From positions 186,001-250,000 of the forward strand of contig NZ_JAKREV010000001.1 of NCBI RefSeq assembly GCF_022664465.1: a DNA stretch of 64,000 nucleotides, given 5' to 3'. Positions 25,992 to 35,845 of the stretch are shown in pieces. Positions within the stretch are counted from its first letter, which is position 1. Each line of letters opens with the position of its first letter. The notes beneath the pieces were generated by a model, which saw only the letters and a list, made by a program, of their open reading frames with translations, was not told the DNA's origin and made no database searches. The position numbers and the translations under genes were made by a program. This stretch comes from Sphingomonas hankookensis (GTDB taxonomy: Bacteria > Pseudomonadota > Alphaproteobacteria > Sphingomonadales > Sphingomonadaceae).

Positions 25992-27472
25992 CCCAGCGCC
26001 TTCTTCAGCAAATCGTTGACCACGCCCGGATTGGCCTTGCCGCCCATCGCCTTCATCGTCTGACCAACGAAGAAGCCGAACAGCTTGTCCTTGCCGCCGC
26101 GATAATCGGCGACCTTGTCGGCGTTCTTCTCCATCACCTCGGCGATCACCGCTTCGATCGCACCGGTGTCGCTGGTCTGCTTGAGGCCGCGTTCCTCGAC
26201 GATCGCATTGGCGCCCTGCCCGGTTTCGAGCATGATCTCGAACACCTGCTTGGACAGCGTGCCCGACAACGTGCCGTCCGCGACCAGCCGGAGCAGTTCG
26301 GCCCCCTGCGCCGGCGACACAGGGCTGTCGGCGATGCCCTTGCCGAGGCGATTGAGCGCGCCATAGAGGTCTGAAATCAACCAGTTGGCAGCCGACTTTG
26401 CCGGCACGTCTGAACCGCATTCGGCGAGCAGCGCCTCGAACCAGCGCGCCGTCTCGACCTCCGCGGTCAGCACCGCTGCGTTGTACGCCGACAGGCCGAG
26501 CTCGCCTTCGTACCGCTGGCGCTTGGCGTCGGGCAGTTCGGGCAGCGACGCGCGACATTCGTCGAGGAACGCATCGTCCAGTTCGAGCGGCAGCAGGTCG
26601 GGATCGGGGAAATAGCGATAGTCGTGCGCGTCTTCCTTCGACCGCATCGACCGGGTCACGCCCTTGTCCGGATCGAACAGGCGGGTTTCCTGCACGATGC
26701 GGCCACCGTCCTCGATCACCGCGACCTGCCGGTTCGCTTCATATTCGATCGCGGCCATCACGAAGCGGACCGAGTTGACGTTCTTCGTCTCGGTGCGGGT
26801 GCCCAATTCCTCGCCCGGACGGCGTACCGACACGTTGACGTCGGCGCGCATCGACCCCTGATCCATATTGCCGTCGCACGACCCGACATAGCGGAGAATC
26901 GACCGCAGCTTGGACAGGTAAGCCCCTGCTTCGGCGGGGGAATTCATGTCCGGCCGACTGACGATTTCCATCAGCGCCACGCCCGAACGGTTGAGGTCGA
27001 CATAGGAGCGCGTCGGATGCTGATCGTGCATCAGCTTGCCGGCATCCTGCTCGACATGGATGCGCTCGACACCGATCGTCTTGGTCGGGCTGTTCGGGTC
27101 TTTTTCGTCGAGGACGACGGTGACCGATCCCTCACCGACCAGCGGATGATAGAGCTGGCTGATCTGATAGCCCTGCGGCAGATCGGCGTAGAAGTAGTTC
27201 TTGCGGTCGAAGCGTGACCATTTGTTGATAACCGCATCGATCGCCATGCCGGTGCGCACCGCCTGTCGGATGCATTCGCGGTTGGGGGTCGGCAGCATGC
27301 CTGGCATCGCCGCATCGACAAGGCTGACTTGCGTGTTGGGCTCCGCCCCGAACGCGGTCGCCGCGCCGGAGAACAGCTTGGCGTTCGACGTGACCTGCGC
27401 ATGGACTTCAAGGCCGATCACGACCTCCCAGTCGCCGGTAGCACCACGGATGCGGTAGGTGGATTCAGTCAT
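25988..27472 (-). CDS. gatB: Aspartyl/glutamyl-tRNA amidotransferase subunit B
   Basis: A 494-residue subunit of GatCAB, which transamidates misacylated Glu-tRNA-Gln and/or Asp-tRNA-Asn. The kinase-like cradle domain starts [12 protein letters not shown] and has [10 protein letters not shown] and MEIVSRPD; the C-terminal GatB/YqeY helical domain binds the tRNA. The start ATG overlaps the stop of a 41-aa ORF upstream (ATGA). Confidence 0.97.
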   Translation of the reverse strand: MTESTYRIRGATGDWEVVIGLEVHAQVTSNAKLFSGAATAFGAEPNTQVSLVDAAMPGMLPTPNRECIRQAVRTGMAIDAVINKWSRFDRKNYFYADLPQGYQISQLYHPLVGEGSVTVVLDEKDPNSPTKTIGVERIHVEQDAGKLMHDQHPTRSYVDLNRSGVALMEIVSRPDMNSPAEAGAYLSKLRSILRYVGSCDGNMDQGSMRADVNVSVRRPGEELGTRTETKNVNSVRFVMAAIEYEANRQVAVIEDGGRIVQETRLFDPDKGVTRSMRSKEDAHDYRYFPDPDLLPLELDDAFLDECRASLPELPDAKRQRYEGELGLSAYNAAVLTAEVETARWFEALLAECGSDVPAKSAANWLISDLYGALNRLGKGIADSPVSPAQGAELLRLVADGTLSGTLSKQVFEIMLETGQGANAIVEERGLKQTSDTGAIEAVIAEVMEKNADKVADYRGGKDKLFGFFVGQTMKAMGGKANPGVVNDLLKKALG

Positions 27473-27594
27473 CTTCTTTTGCTCCGACCAGAGCGTTGCG
27501 TCGGGACTGTCTTTCGCCGACGAAACAATGCCCTGAACAATTCCGCTACAGCTTCGCCGATTACTTCGAAGAGCAATTCGGCGAGGAACTGCAT
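27469..27594 (-). CDS. 41-aa ORF filling the gatA-gatB junction
   Basis: The frame starts at ATG 27594, one base after the gatA TGA, and its TGA (27469-27471) overlaps the gatB ATG. GGTGGTGAG precedes the start. The product reads [20 protein letters not shown] followed by a basic tail (RRRK, SGRSKRR): an amphipathic or membrane-seeking helix and a cationic end. Both ends fit a real operon gene, and it explains why gatA and gatB are 123 bp apart in an otherwise overlapping operon. I do not recognise a family. Function unknown. Confidence 0.6.
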   Translation of the reverse strand: MQFLAELLFEVIGEAVAELFRALFRRRKTVPTQRSGRSKRR

Positions 27595-27595
27595 C

Positions 27596-29077
27596 TCACC
27601 ACCACTTGTCCGCACGGGCGACGAACCCGGCGCGCTGCTCGATCGCGAGACCGGCGTTCAACACCCCCTGCTCGTCGAGCGGCTTGCCGATGATCTGCAA
27701 CCCCAGCGGCAGGCCGTCCTTATCGACGCCGCCCGGCACGCTCATCGCCGGCAGGCCAGCGAGGCTCGAGGGCACGGTGAAGACGTCGTTGAGGTACATC
27801 GCGATCGGATCGGCGCTCTTTTCGCCCAGCGCGAACGCTGCCGACGGAGCGGTCGGGGTCAGCAGCACGTCGCACTGTTCCCATGCCGCTTCGAAATCGC
27901 GGGCGATCAGCGTCCGGACCTTCTGCGCCTGCGTATAATAGGCGTCGTAGAAACCGGCCGAGAGGACGTAGGTGCCGATCATGATCCGGCGCTTCACCTC
28001 GTCGCCGAAACCGGCGGCACGGGTCGCGGCGTACATGTCCTGCAGGCCGGCGCCGTCGGGCAGCACGCGCTGACCGAAGCGCACGCCGTCATAGCGGGCG
28101 AGGTTCGACGACGCCTCGGCAGGGGCGATGATGTAATATGCAGGCAGCGCATATCTCGTATGCGGCAGCGAGACTTCGACGATCTCCGCACCGGCATCGC
28201 GCATCCAGTCGATGCCCTGCTGCCACAGCGCCTCGATCTCACTCGGCATGTTGTCGACGCGGTATTCCTTTGGGATGCCCACGCGCTTGCCGCGCAGGTC
28301 GGCGTTCAGCCCCGCTTCCCATGCCGGCACGGGCAGGTCGAGCGAGGTCGCATCCTTCGGATCGAACCCGGCCATCGCCTCCAGCATGATCGCGCAGTCG
28401 CGCACGTCGCGCGCCATCGGACCCGCCTGATCGAGCGACGAGGCAAAGGCGACGACGCCGTAGCGTGAACAACGGCCATAGGTCGGCTTGATACCGGTGA
28501 TGCCGACGAAGGCGGCCGGCTGGCGGATCGAGCCACCGGTATCGGTGCCGGTCGCCGCCGGGCACAGCCGCGCCGCGATCGCAGCCGACGATCCGCCCGA
28601 CGAACCACCCGGCGCCAGCGGCGCGGTGTCGTTCGGACGCCGCCACGGCGAGACGACGTTGCCGAACGCGCTGGTTTCGTTGGACGATCCCATCGCGAAC
28701 TGGTCGAGGTTCAGCTTGCCCAGCATCCCCGCGCCGGCATTCCACAGATTGCCCGACACGGTCGATTCATACTGCGGCACGAAGCCCTTCAGGATGCCGC
28801 TGGCCGCCGTCGTTTCGACGCCCTGCGTGCAGAACAGGTCCTTCATGCCGATCGGCACCCCGGCCAGCGGCTTGAGCGCCTCACCCGCCGCGCGCGCATC
28901 GTCGGCTACCTTGGCGGCGGCACGGGCATGGTAGGGGGTCTCGACAAGGAAGGCGTTGAGCGGCTTCGCGGCGGCGACCGCGTCGATGAACGCATCGGCG
29001 ACATCGCGGGCGGAAAATTCGCCGCCGCGCACGCCGTCGCGGATCGCGGCGACGCCAAGGTCGGTCAGGTTCGACAC
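27596..29077 (-). CDS. gatA: Glu/Asp-tRNA amidotransferase subunit A
   Basis: A 493-residue amidase that frees ammonia from glutamine for transfer by GatB. The amidase signature with the Ser-cisSer-Lys triad is visible: GMKDLFC (Lys) and [11 protein letters not shown] (Ser pair). The start is GTG 29077, overlapping the gatC stop by 3 nt. Length is normal. Confidence 0.97.
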   Translation of the reverse strand: MSNLTDLGVAAIRDGVRGGEFSARDVADAFIDAVAAAKPLNAFLVETPYHARAAAKVADDARAAGEALKPLAGVPIGMKDLFCTQGVETTAASGILKGFVPQYESTVSGNLWNAGAGMLGKLNLDQFAMGSSNETSAFGNVVSPWRRPNDTAPLAPGGSSGGSSAAIAARLCPAATGTDTGGSIRQPAAFVGITGIKPTYGRCSRYGVVAFASSLDQAGPMARDVRDCAIMLEAMAGFDPKDATSLDLPVPAWEAGLNADLRGKRVGIPKEYRVDNMPSEIEALWQQGIDWMRDAGAEIVEVSLPHTRYALPAYYIIAPAEASSNLARYDGVRFGQRVLPDGAGLQDMYAATRAAGFGDEVKRRIMIGTYVLSAGFYDAYYTQAQKVRTLIARDFEAAWEQCDVLLTPTAPSAAFALGEKSADPIAMYLNDVFTVPSSLAGLPAMSVPGGVDKDGLPLGLQIIGKPLDEQGVLNAGLAIEQRAGFVARADKWW

Positions 29078-29364
29078 TATTCGATCACTTTCGGAACGGT
29101 GAAAAAGCCATGCTCGCCCTGCGGGGCATTGGCGAGCACGCGGTCGCGCACATCACCATCGGTGACGACATCGTCGCGCAGGCGCAGATGGTTGGGGATG
29201 ACGGCGGTCATCGGCTCGACGCCTTGCGTGTCGACCTCGCCCAATTGCTCGATCCAGCCGAGGATGTTGCCGAGTTCGGGCGCCAGCTTTTCGGCTTCGG
29301 CATCGGTGATCGCGATACGGGCAAGGCCGGCCACGCGTTTGACGGTTGCAGGTTCGACGGACAT
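29077..29364 (-). CDS. gatC: Glu/Asp-tRNA amidotransferase subunit C
   Basis: A 95-residue stabilising subunit that wraps around GatA and GatB. It has the family pattern [11 protein letters not shown] and [11 protein letters not shown]. It starts the operon gatC-gatA-ORF41-gatB-cyclophilin and diverges from the DUF3089 gene across 96 bp. Confidence 0.95.
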   Translation of the reverse strand: MSVEPATVKRVAGLARIAITDAEAEKLAPELGNILGWIEQLGEVDTQGVEPMTAVIPNHLRLRDDVVTDGDVRDRVLANAPQGEHGFFTVPKVIE

Positions 29365-29460
29365 GGCAGGCGGCTAGCATCCCGCCGCGGCCCCCACAAG
29401 GCGGTTGCGTGCGCCCGCCGCATCGCCCACCAAGAGCCGCAAAGAACGACGGAGACCCGA

Positions 29461-30570
29461 TTGGCGCGCAAATTCCTGTATGTGGTGGCGACGCTGATCG
29501 TGCTCGTGCTCGTCGGTGGCTTCGTCTATTCGTTGTTCGGCAACGACCTGCTGCGGCGCGCGATGGTGCCGAGCGTGGCGTTCAAGGCAGAGCCGGCGAT
29601 GCCCGCCAACGCCTATGCCGACCGCGCGATGTGGTTCGCGCGGCCGGGGCTGAGCAACACGCCGGTCGACTGGTTGCCGCCCGGTGTTGAGCGGACCGAA
29701 CCGGGCAACGCGGAAATCTTCTTCATCCATCCGACCTCGTTCGTCGGCACCGACCGCTGGAACGCGGCGCTCGACGACAGCGAGACCAATGGCCGGGCGC
29801 AGGTGTTCCTGCGCGGACAGGCGAGCGCGTTCAGTGCCGCCGGGCGGGTCTGGGCACCGCGCTATCGGCAGGCGACGTTCGGTGCGTTCCTGACCGGCGA
29901 AGCGGCGGCGCAACAGGCGCTCGACCTCGCCTATCGCGACGTCGCGGCGGCGTTCGACCAGTTCCTCGCCGAAGCTGATCCGAAACGCCCGATCATCCTT
30001 GCCGGGCACAGCCAGGGGGCGCTGCACCTGACGCGCCTGCTGCGCGAGAAGGTTGCGGGCACCCCGCTCGCCCGGCGGATCGTCGCGGCCTATGTCGTCG
30101 GCTGGCCGGTGTCGAAGGCCACCGACCTTGCCGCGCTGGGCATGCCCGAATGTGCCGCCGCCGATCAGGCCGGCTGCCTGCTGTCGTGGCAGAGCTTTGC
30201 CGATCCCGCCGACCCGACGTTGATCCTCGAACAATATGACGTCTCGACCGGGTTCGACGGCCGTCCGCGAAACGGCACGCCGATGGTCTGCACCAATCCG
30301 CTGACCGGCACCGCCGACGCACAGGCACCAGCGAGTGCCAATGCCGGCACGCTGATCCCGGACAAGTCGCTGGAGAGCGCGACGATGACACCGGCACTCG
30401 TCCCGGCAAGCTGCGGGCCGCGCGGCTTCCTGTCGATCGGGGACAGCCCGCCCGACCTTGGCCCCTATGTGCTGCCCGGTAACAACTGGCATGTGTACGA
30501 CTACAGCATGTTCTGGGCGAATGTGCGCGCCGACGCGCTGCGCCGGCTGGCGACGTGGGAAAAACGATGA
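29461..30570 (+). CDS. DUF3089-family alpha/beta hydrolase, membrane-anchored
   Basis: A 369-residue protein with one N-terminal membrane segment ([20 protein letters not shown]) and a periplasmic hydrolase domain. The nucleophile elbow is AGHSQGA (Ser near residue 182), and FFIHPTSF near residue 86 is characteristic of DUF3089. Substrate unknown. The start is TTG 29461, with GGAG 8 nt upstream; the frame open to 29110 overlaps gatC and is rejected. The stop overlaps the ruvX ATG. Confidence 0.85.
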   Translation: MARKFLYVVATLIVLVLVGGFVYSLFGNDLLRRAMVPSVAFKAEPAMPANAYADRAMWFARPGLSNTPVDWLPPGVERTEPGNAEIFFIHPTSFVGTDRWNAALDDSETNGRAQVFLRGQASAFSAAGRVWAPRYRQATFGAFLTGEAAAQQALDLAYRDVAAAFDQFLAEADPKRPIILAGHSQGALHLTRLLREKVAGTPLARRIVAAYVVGWPVSKATDLAALGMPECAAADQAGCLLSWQSFADPADPTLILEQYDVSTGFDGRPRNGTPMVCTNPLTGTADAQAPASANAGTLIPDKSLESATMTPALVPASCGPRGFLSIGDSPPDLGPYVLPGNNWHVYDYSMFWANVRADALRRLATWEKR

Positions 30571-31037
30571 TTACCGAAGACCGTACCCTCTTCCGTGACG
30601 CCCTGCCCGAAGGCGGGCGGCTGATCGGGCTGGACGTCGGTACCAAGACGATCGGCACGGCGCTGTGCGACGCCGGGTGGAGCTTCGCCAGCCCGGCGGT
30701 GCTGGTCAACCGAACCAAGTTCACCGCCGACAAGGCGCAGCTGACCACGCTGATCTGCCAGCAGTCGGTGCGCGGCATCGTCGTCGGCCTGCCGCTCAAC
30801 ATGGACGGCACCGATTCGCCGCGGACCCAGTCGGTCCGCGCCTTCGCCCGCAATCTCGACGATACCGGCCTGCCGATCTTCCTGTGGGACGAACGCTGGT
30901 CGACGGTCGCGGTCGAGCGGCAGATGATCGCCGAAGACCTCAGCCGCGCCAAGCGTGCCGAGCGCGTCGACAAGCTCGCTGCCGCCTATATCCTGCAAGG
31001 CGCGATCGACGCGCTGGTCAACGTGCCACTCGCCTGA
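30567..31037 (+). CDS. ruvX: RuvX/YqgF RNase H-fold nuclease
   Basis: A 156-residue protein (pre-16S rRNA nuclease; earlier called Holliday junction resolvase). The RNase H-fold first strand [12 protein letters not shown] carries the first catalytic Asp; [13 protein letters not shown] and LWDERWST follow. The ATG at 30567 overlaps the previous stop (ATGA); an in-frame ATG at 30555 is less likely. Confidence 0.93.
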   Translation: MITEDRTLFRDALPEGGRLIGLDVGTKTIGTALCDAGWSFASPAVLVNRTKFTADKAQLTTLICQQSVRGIVVGLPLNMDGTDSPRTQSVRAFARNLDDTGLPIFLWDERWSTVAVERQMIAEDLSRAKRAERVDKLAAAYILQGAIDALVNVPLA

Positions 31038-31077
31038 CCTTGCGCCGGCACGCGACGCGGCCTAACCGGTCGCCTCG

Positions 31078-32067
31078 ATGCCTATTTCCGACCACCGCCC
31101 CGCCGCCATGATCGATGGCGGCGCCGTCTTTCCGCATCGGCACCTGACCGGGATCGAGGGGTTGCAGCCCCATGAAATCCTGTTCCTGCTCGACGAGGCG
31201 GAACAATGGATCGACGCCAATCGCAGCCGCGGCCCCAGCGACCACCGCCTCGACGGCGTGACTCAGATCAACGCCTTTTTCGAGAACAGCACCCGAACGC
31301 TGCTGTCGTTCGAAATCGCCGGAAAGCGGCTGGGCGCCGATGTCGTCAACATGCATGCCGGCCAGTCGAGCGTGAAGAAGGGCGAAACGCTGATCGACAC
31401 GGCGGTGACGTTGAATGCGATGCGCGCCGACGTGATCGTCATCCGTCACGGATCGTCGGGCGCGGTGCAGCTGATCGCCGATAAGGTCGATTGCCCGGTG
31501 CTGAACGCGGGCGACGGTTGGCACGAACATCCGACGCAGGCGCTGCTCGACGCACTGACCATCCGCCGCCGGCTGGGCGAGATCGCGCACAAGCGTGTCG
31601 TGATCTGCGGCGATATCCTGCACAGCCGCGTCGCAAGGTCGAACATTCTCGCGCTGACGACGCTGGCTGCCGACGTTCGGGTCGTCGCGCCTGCGACGTT
31701 GATGCCGCAGGCGGTCGAATCGATGGGCGTCACCCCCTTCACCGATTTCGATGCCGCGCTCGAAGGCGCCGACGTCGTCATGATGCTGCGGTTGCAGAAC
31801 GAGCGGATGAACGGCGGTTTCATCCCGTCGACCCGCGAATATCACCTGCGCTACGGCCTCACGCGCGAGCGGCTGAAGCGGGCCGAACCGCACGCGATCG
31901 TGATGCATCCGGGACCGATGAACCGCGGGATCGAAATCACCAGCGACGTCGCCGACGATCCCGAACGATCGACCATCACCGAACAGGTCGAGATGGGCGT
32001 GGCGGTGCGCATGGCGTGCCTCGACGTACTGACCCGGCGCAGCCGCGGCGTGGAGGGCTGGGCATGA
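31078..32067 (+). CDS. pyrB: Aspartate carbamoyltransferase, catalytic chain
   Basis: A 329-residue enzyme making carbamoyl-aspartate in pyrimidine synthesis. The carbamoyl-phosphate loop [13 protein letters not shown] (about residues 63-75), [10 protein letters not shown] and the aspartate-binding 240s-type loop MLRLQNERM are all present. No pyrI regulatory gene is adjacent. It overlaps the pyrC-like gene by 4 nt, the arrangement of class A/B ATCases that assemble with a dihydroorotase-like subunit. The start lacks a clear ribosome-binding site; ATG 31108 is an alternative. Confidence 0.96.
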   Translation: MPISDHRPAAMIDGGAVFPHRHLTGIEGLQPHEILFLLDEAEQWIDANRSRGPSDHRLDGVTQINAFFENSTRTLLSFEIAGKRLGADVVNMHAGQSSVKKGETLIDTAVTLNAMRADVIVIRHGSSGAVQLIADKVDCPVLNAGDGWHEHPTQALLDALTIRRRLGEIAHKRVVICGDILHSRVARSNILALTTLAADVRVVAPATLMPQAVESMGVTPFTDFDAALEGADVVMMLRLQNERMNGGFIPSTREYHLRYGLTRERLKRAEPHAIVMHPGPMNRGIEITSDVADDPERSTITEQVEMGVAVRMACLDVLTRRSRGVEGWA

Positions 32068-33266
32068 GCATCATCTTCACCGGCGGCACGCTGGTCTGCC
32101 CGACCGGCGGCGTGCGCAGCGGCGATCTGGCAGTGGTCGGCGACAGGATCGCGGCGGACGCTTCCGGCACCGAACGAATCGATATTGCCGGTAAGCTGCT
32201 GGCACCTGCGATCGTCGATCTGGGCGTGTTCGGCATCGATGCCGTCGCATGCCGCGCGGGCGGGATCGTGCGCGTCGGATTGATGCCCGACCAGGCCCCG
32301 GTGCTCGACGATCCCGGCATCGTCGCGCGCGCGGCGCATATGGGCAAGCCCGATATCTGGATCCATCCGCTGTCGGCGGCGACTCAGGGGTTGCGCGGTA
32401 CCGACCTCGCCGAAATGGCGATCAATGCCGAAGCGGGCGCGGTGGCGGTGGCGACCGGCCGGCGCTGGATCGCCGACAGCGGCGTGATGCGCAAGGTGCT
32501 GGCCTATGCCCGTGACTGCGACCTCGTCGTCGTCGCGCATGCCGAGGATGGTGGCCTCGCCGGCGATGCGGTGGCAACGGCGGGCGAGACGGCGACGCGG
32601 CTCGGCCTGCCCGCCGCCCCTGCCATTGCCGAAGCGCTGGCGATCGCCCGCGATGTGATGCTGGCCGAGGAAACCGGCGCGCGGCTCCATTTCCGGCAGG
32701 TGACGACCGCCGCCGGTTTCGACCTCGTCCGTGCCGCCAAGCGGCGTGGGGTCCGCGTCACCTGTGGCATTACCCCGGCCCACCTGTACCTGTCCGATAT
32801 CGCGATGAGCGATTTCCGCACCTTCGCCCATCTCTCGCCCCCCCTGCGCAGCGAGAGCGACCGGCAGGCGGCACGCGCCGCACTGGCCGACGGAACGATC
32901 GACGTGCTGTGTTCGGGTCACGATCCGCGCGGACCGGAGGCGAAGCGCCTGCCCTTCGCCGATTCGGAACCGGGGATGGCGGGGGCGGAAACGCTGCTGC
33001 CGATGGGACTGGGGCTGGTGCGCGACGGTCTGATCGGACTGGACCGGCTGTTCGCGCTGCTGGCGCATAATCCGGCGAAGCTGCTCGGGCTCGAATCGGG
33101 CACGCTGGCGGCTGGTTCGCCAGCCGACCTGATCGTGATCGATCAGGACGCGCCGTGGCAGGTTCGCGCCGACGCGCTGGCGGGCAAGGCGGCGAACACG
33201 CCGTTTGACGGTCTGCCGGTACAGGGCCGCGCGGTGCGGGTGATAAAGGGCGGCGCGTTCCTGTAA
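32064..33266 (+). CDS. pyrC: Dihydroorotase-like protein, zinc ligands apparently lost
   Basis: A 400-residue amidohydrolase-fold protein. In active dihydroorotases the first strand ends in D-x-H-x-H-x-R; here that place reads [12 protein letters not shown], with no HxH pair. The later His in VAHAEDGG and the ETLLP motif near the end are kept, but the metal Asp motif (SDHAPH in active enzymes) reads SGHDPRG. This pattern fits the inactive PyrC-prime partner of PyrB known in Pseudomonas-type ATCases, where it is structural. If so, an active dihydroorotase is encoded elsewhere (inference). A hairpin overlaps its stop codon. Confidence 0.85.
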   Translation: MSIIFTGGTLVCPTGGVRSGDLAVVGDRIAADASGTERIDIAGKLLAPAIVDLGVFGIDAVACRAGGIVRVGLMPDQAPVLDDPGIVARAAHMGKPDIWIHPLSAATQGLRGTDLAEMAINAEAGAVAVATGRRWIADSGVMRKVLAYARDCDLVVVAHAEDGGLAGDAVATAGETATRLGLPAAPAIAEALAIARDVMLAEETGARLHFRQVTTAAGFDLVRAAKRRGVRVTCGITPAHLYLSDIAMSDFRTFAHLSPPLRSESDRQAARAALADGTIDVLCSGHDPRGPEAKRLPFADSEPGMAGAETLLPMGLGLVRDGLIGLDRLFALLAHNPAKLLGLESGTLAAGSPADLIVIDQDAPWQVRADALAGKAANTPFDGLPVQGRAVRVIKGGAFL

Positions 33267-33281
33267 CGGAACGCGCCGCCC
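33248..33281 (+). terminator. Perfect hairpin over the pyrC-like stop codon
   Basis: A 14-bp perfect stem (33248-33261 with 33268-33281) with a TGTAAC loop contains the TAA stop. CCTCCTGG follows, so no T-run. It closes the DUF3089-ruvX-pyrB-pyrC unit and may also act on the convergent TPR/SPOR gene. Confidence 0.65.
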
Positions 33282-33308
33282 CCTCCTGGGAGAGGCTCGG
33301 GAAAGGGG

Positions 33309-34595
33309 TTAGCGCGCGGCGAGGCGCTCGGGACGGGCCCAGCTTGCCAGCTGTTCGCCGGCATGGGTCCGCACGAAGCAGCGATCGCCCTTCGCCCGCA
33401 CGCTGCCGCACAGCGTGCCGGCTTCGGAGCGGGCGAGCCCGCCGACCGACAGACGATAGAAGCTCGCGCCGCGCACGCTGGTCTGCATGCCCTGCGGCGA
33501 CAGCGCGGCGAGGCGCGGGACATTGCGGCTCATCCGGCGCCATGCGTTGCGCGCGACCGCGGCATTGTCGAACGCGCCGAGCTGCACATAATAAGTGCCG
33601 GTGGTCGGTGCCTTGGCCTGTGGTGCAACGGCCGGTTGCGGACGTGCGGCCATGCGCACCGGCGTCTGGCGCATATAGCTGTCGGGAAGCGACTGCACGA
33701 TCTCGCGACGCGGTGCGAAGGTGATGGCCGGACGTACCGCAGCGGCCAGTTGGACGGGCGCCACAGCGGGTACGACCGGGGTATCGTTTACCGGTTCGAC
33801 GGCGACGACGGCTGCCGGGACTTCCGGCACCGGAGCGGCATGCGCCAGCGCGGCCGGCACCGTAGGTGCGGCCAGCGCCAGTTGCACCGGCTGGCCGCGA
33901 TCGGCCGCAGGCGTGACGCCCAGCAGCGCCGCGACCTGTTGCGCGGCATGTTCGGGCCGGGCGAACGCCGCCCATTCCGTCAGCCGCTGGTCGACCTGTG
34001 CCGGTGCCATGTCGACCGACGCGACCGTCCGCGCATCGACCCAGCGCCCGTCGAGCGCCAGTGCCAACGCCAGATTCTGTCGTACCGTCGCGGTCGCCGC
34101 CGGATCGCGCGCCGCTTCGCTCAGCAGGGCGATGCCACCCGCCGGATCGCCCGCCAGCGCCAGCGCGAGGCCGCGATCGGCTGGCGAAATGCGTGCGGAA
34201 TGGGCCGTCAGTGTTTCGCGCGCCGTGACCCATTCACCGGTCGCGGTCTGCGCCAGCGCGAGGTTCAGCGCCGCCTTCGCATCGGTCGGGTCGAGGGCCA
34301 GCACGTCGCTGAACGCCTGGCTCGCCGAGCCGAAGCGCCCGGCGGCGAGGTACATGCGTCCGAGCAGCGCGCGGTAGGTCGCGTCGCGCGGCGACAACGC
34401 CACCGCCTGCTCGGCAAAGGTCACCGCCTGCTCCGGATGCCGCTTCGCCAGCGCCCGCATCGCCTTGTCGGCGAATTTCCGCGCCGCGCCGTTTTCCGAC
34501 GAAGCGACCGCCACCGTGCCCCCGGCGACCAGCGCGAGCGAACCGCCCAGCATGGCCGTGGCGAGGCCGATCGATACCAGCAGATGCGTCTTCAT
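33309..34595 (-). CDS. TPR and SPOR domain protein, exported
   Basis: A 428-residue protein with an N-terminal signal or anchor segment (LLVSIGLATAMLGGSLALV). TPR-like repeats follow (about residues 35-130: AEQAVALSPRDATYRALLG, FSDVLALDPTDAKAALNLAL), then an Ala/Val/Pro-rich linker. A C-terminal SPOR domain begins TYYVQLGAFDNAAVARNAW. SPOR domains bind denuded septal peptidoglycan, so a role at division sites is likely (family knowledge). It overlaps the RHH-like gene by 4 nt, and that gene follows a ParA homologue. Confidence 0.85.
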   Translation of the reverse strand: MKTHLLVSIGLATAMLGGSLALVAGGTVAVASSENGAARKFADKAMRALAKRHPEQAVTFAEQAVALSPRDATYRALLGRMYLAAGRFGSASQAFSDVLALDPTDAKAALNLALAQTATGEWVTARETLTAHSARISPADRGLALALAGDPAGGIALLSEAARDPAATATVRQNLALALALDGRWVDARTVASVDMAPAQVDQRLTEWAAFARPEHAAQQVAALLGVTPAADRGQPVQLALAAPTVPAALAHAAPVPEVPAAVVAVEPVNDTPVVPAVAPVQLAAAVRPAITFAPRREIVQSLPDSYMRQTPVRMAARPQPAVAPQAKAPTTGTYYVQLGAFDNAAVARNAWRRMSRNVPRLAALSPQGMQTSVRGASFYRLSVGGLARSEAGTLCGSVRAKGDRCFVRTHAGEQLASWARPERLAAR

Positions 34596-34978
34596 GGCTT
34601 GCCCTTTGCTGCCCCGTCGGGGGCGAGGCGCTGAACGAGCGCCGCGATGTCGGAGGTCGAAGGCAGGGAGCGGTCGAGCGCGTCGCGCACGAAGGCTTCC
34701 GGCGAAATGTTACGCACCGTCGCCGCCAGCCGCAGCCGCAGCATCCGGTCGGCGTCGAGGTCGAGCCGGATCGATTCGTCTGAGGTTGCATTCGGCAGCG
34801 CCTGCAGCTTGGCCCGGTCGCGCAGCACGGCCGGACGCGTATCGCCCAGGTCGTTCCAGCCCAGATCGTCGCCGTCATCGGCCGGCGCGGTGCCGTGCGG
34901 ACGCATCGCCGGGCGGGCCTCGCCCTTGCGCGCCAACAGGCCCGGATCGATCTGTGCGGGGGTGCGCGGCGGCGTCAT
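34592..34978 (-). CDS. Small protein with a probable ribbon-helix-helix domain
   Basis: A 128-residue protein. Residues 70-104 (ESIRLDLDADRMLRLRLAAT and SPEAFVRDALDRSL) form a short strand and two helices as in ribbon-helix-helix DNA-binding proteins (inference from pattern). The N-terminal 60 residues are hydrophilic and probably disordered. GGTGAG precedes ATG 34978, 4 nt after the ParA stop. As the ParA partner it may link the ATPase to DNA or to the SPOR protein. No named family recognised. Confidence 0.65.
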   Translation of the reverse strand: MTPPRTPAQIDPGLLARKGEARPAMRPHGTAPADDGDDLGWNDLGDTRPAVLRDRAKLQALPNATSDESIRLDLDADRMLRLRLAATVRNISPEAFVRDALDRSLPSTSDIAALVQRLAPDGAAKGKP

Positions 34979-34982
34979 GCGC

Positions 34983-35690
34983 TCACCCCTGCCCCCGGCG
35001 GCCGAAGCCTCCGGCGGCAACGCGTGCGATGCCGGGCATCGTCGGCACGGCAAAGACGGTACGGCGGAAATTCTTTTCCAGCCGATCCTGGATATAGGCC
35101 CATAGACCCTCGATCTCAGCGCTCGATTTGGAGGTCGGATCGATCTCCATGACGGTGCGGCCGTCGACCATCGACGACGCGAAATCGACGCGGTGGTGGA
35201 CGATGACCGGTGCGACGGTGCCATGCTGCGACAGCGCCATCGTCGCTTCGGTAGTGATACGGGCGCCGGGCGTCGCGGCGTTGACCACAAACACCAGCGG
35301 CTTGCCGGCGCGGTCGCACAGGTCGACCGTGGCACCGACCGCGCGCAGATCGTGCGGGCTCGGCCGGGTCGGGACGACGATCAGTTCGGCGACGGCGATC
35401 ACGCTCTGAATCGCCATGGTGATTGCGGGCGGGGTATCGATCACCGCCAGCTTGAAGCCGTGCGCGCGCAACGTCTCCAGATCGGCGGCCAGCCGCGCGA
35501 CCATCGTCTGGGCAAAGGCCGGCTCGTCGGTCACCCGCGCATTCCACCAGTCGGCCAGCGACCCCTGCGGATCGATATCGACCATCACGACGGGGCCGGC
35601 ACCGGCGCGTTCGGCCTGCACGGCCAGATGCCCGGACAAGGTCGTCTTGCCCGAACCACCCTTTTGCGATGCCACCGCCAATACGCGCAT
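34983..35690 (-). CDS. ParA/MipZ-like deviant Walker ATPase
   Basis: A 235-residue ATPase with the deviant Walker A motif ASQKGGSGKTTLSG (both signature Lys) near residues 7-20, VDIDPQGS, and the switch VIDTPPAI. Such proteins dimerise on DNA with ATP and position plasmids, chromosomes, flagella or division proteins. Start ATG 35690 is chosen because it begins MRVLAVASQK. It is the first gene of ParA-RHH-TPR/SPOR. No parS-like repeats were seen nearby. It is not the chromosomal parAB pair, because no parB follows. Confidence 0.88.
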   Translation of the reverse strand: MRVLAVASQKGGSGKTTLSGHLAVQAERAGAGPVVMVDIDPQGSLADWWNARVTDEPAFAQTMVARLAADLETLRAHGFKLAVIDTPPAITMAIQSVIAVAELIVVPTRPSPHDLRAVGATVDLCDRAGKPLVFVVNAATPGARITTEATMALSQHGTVAPVIVHHRVDFASSMVDGRTVMEIDPTSKSSAEIEGLWAYIQDRLEKNFRRTVFAVPTMPGIARVAAGGFGRRGQG

Positions 35691-35845
35691 TGCGCCGTCG
35701 TCTCCCCGTAAATTCCGGGACGGCATGGCATGGGGTGGGTCAAGAAGCGGTTAACGTGGCTTGCAGAGAACTGCTCGTCCGAAAGGCTTTCCGAACATGG
35801 TGAACCGCTGATAGGAAGAAGGTCTGGAACGCAAAGGGGAATTCG

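Noticed and set aside
25362..26558. 398-codon frame joining the cyclophilin to upstream sequence
   Set aside because: Its first half is an out-of-frame reading of gatB; the cyclophilin has its own signal peptide start at 25991/25988.
35745..35765. CtrA-type site (TTAA-N7-TTAA) before the Sel1/SPOR gene
   Set aside because: Only the first half (GTTAAC) is present; the second half-site does not match.
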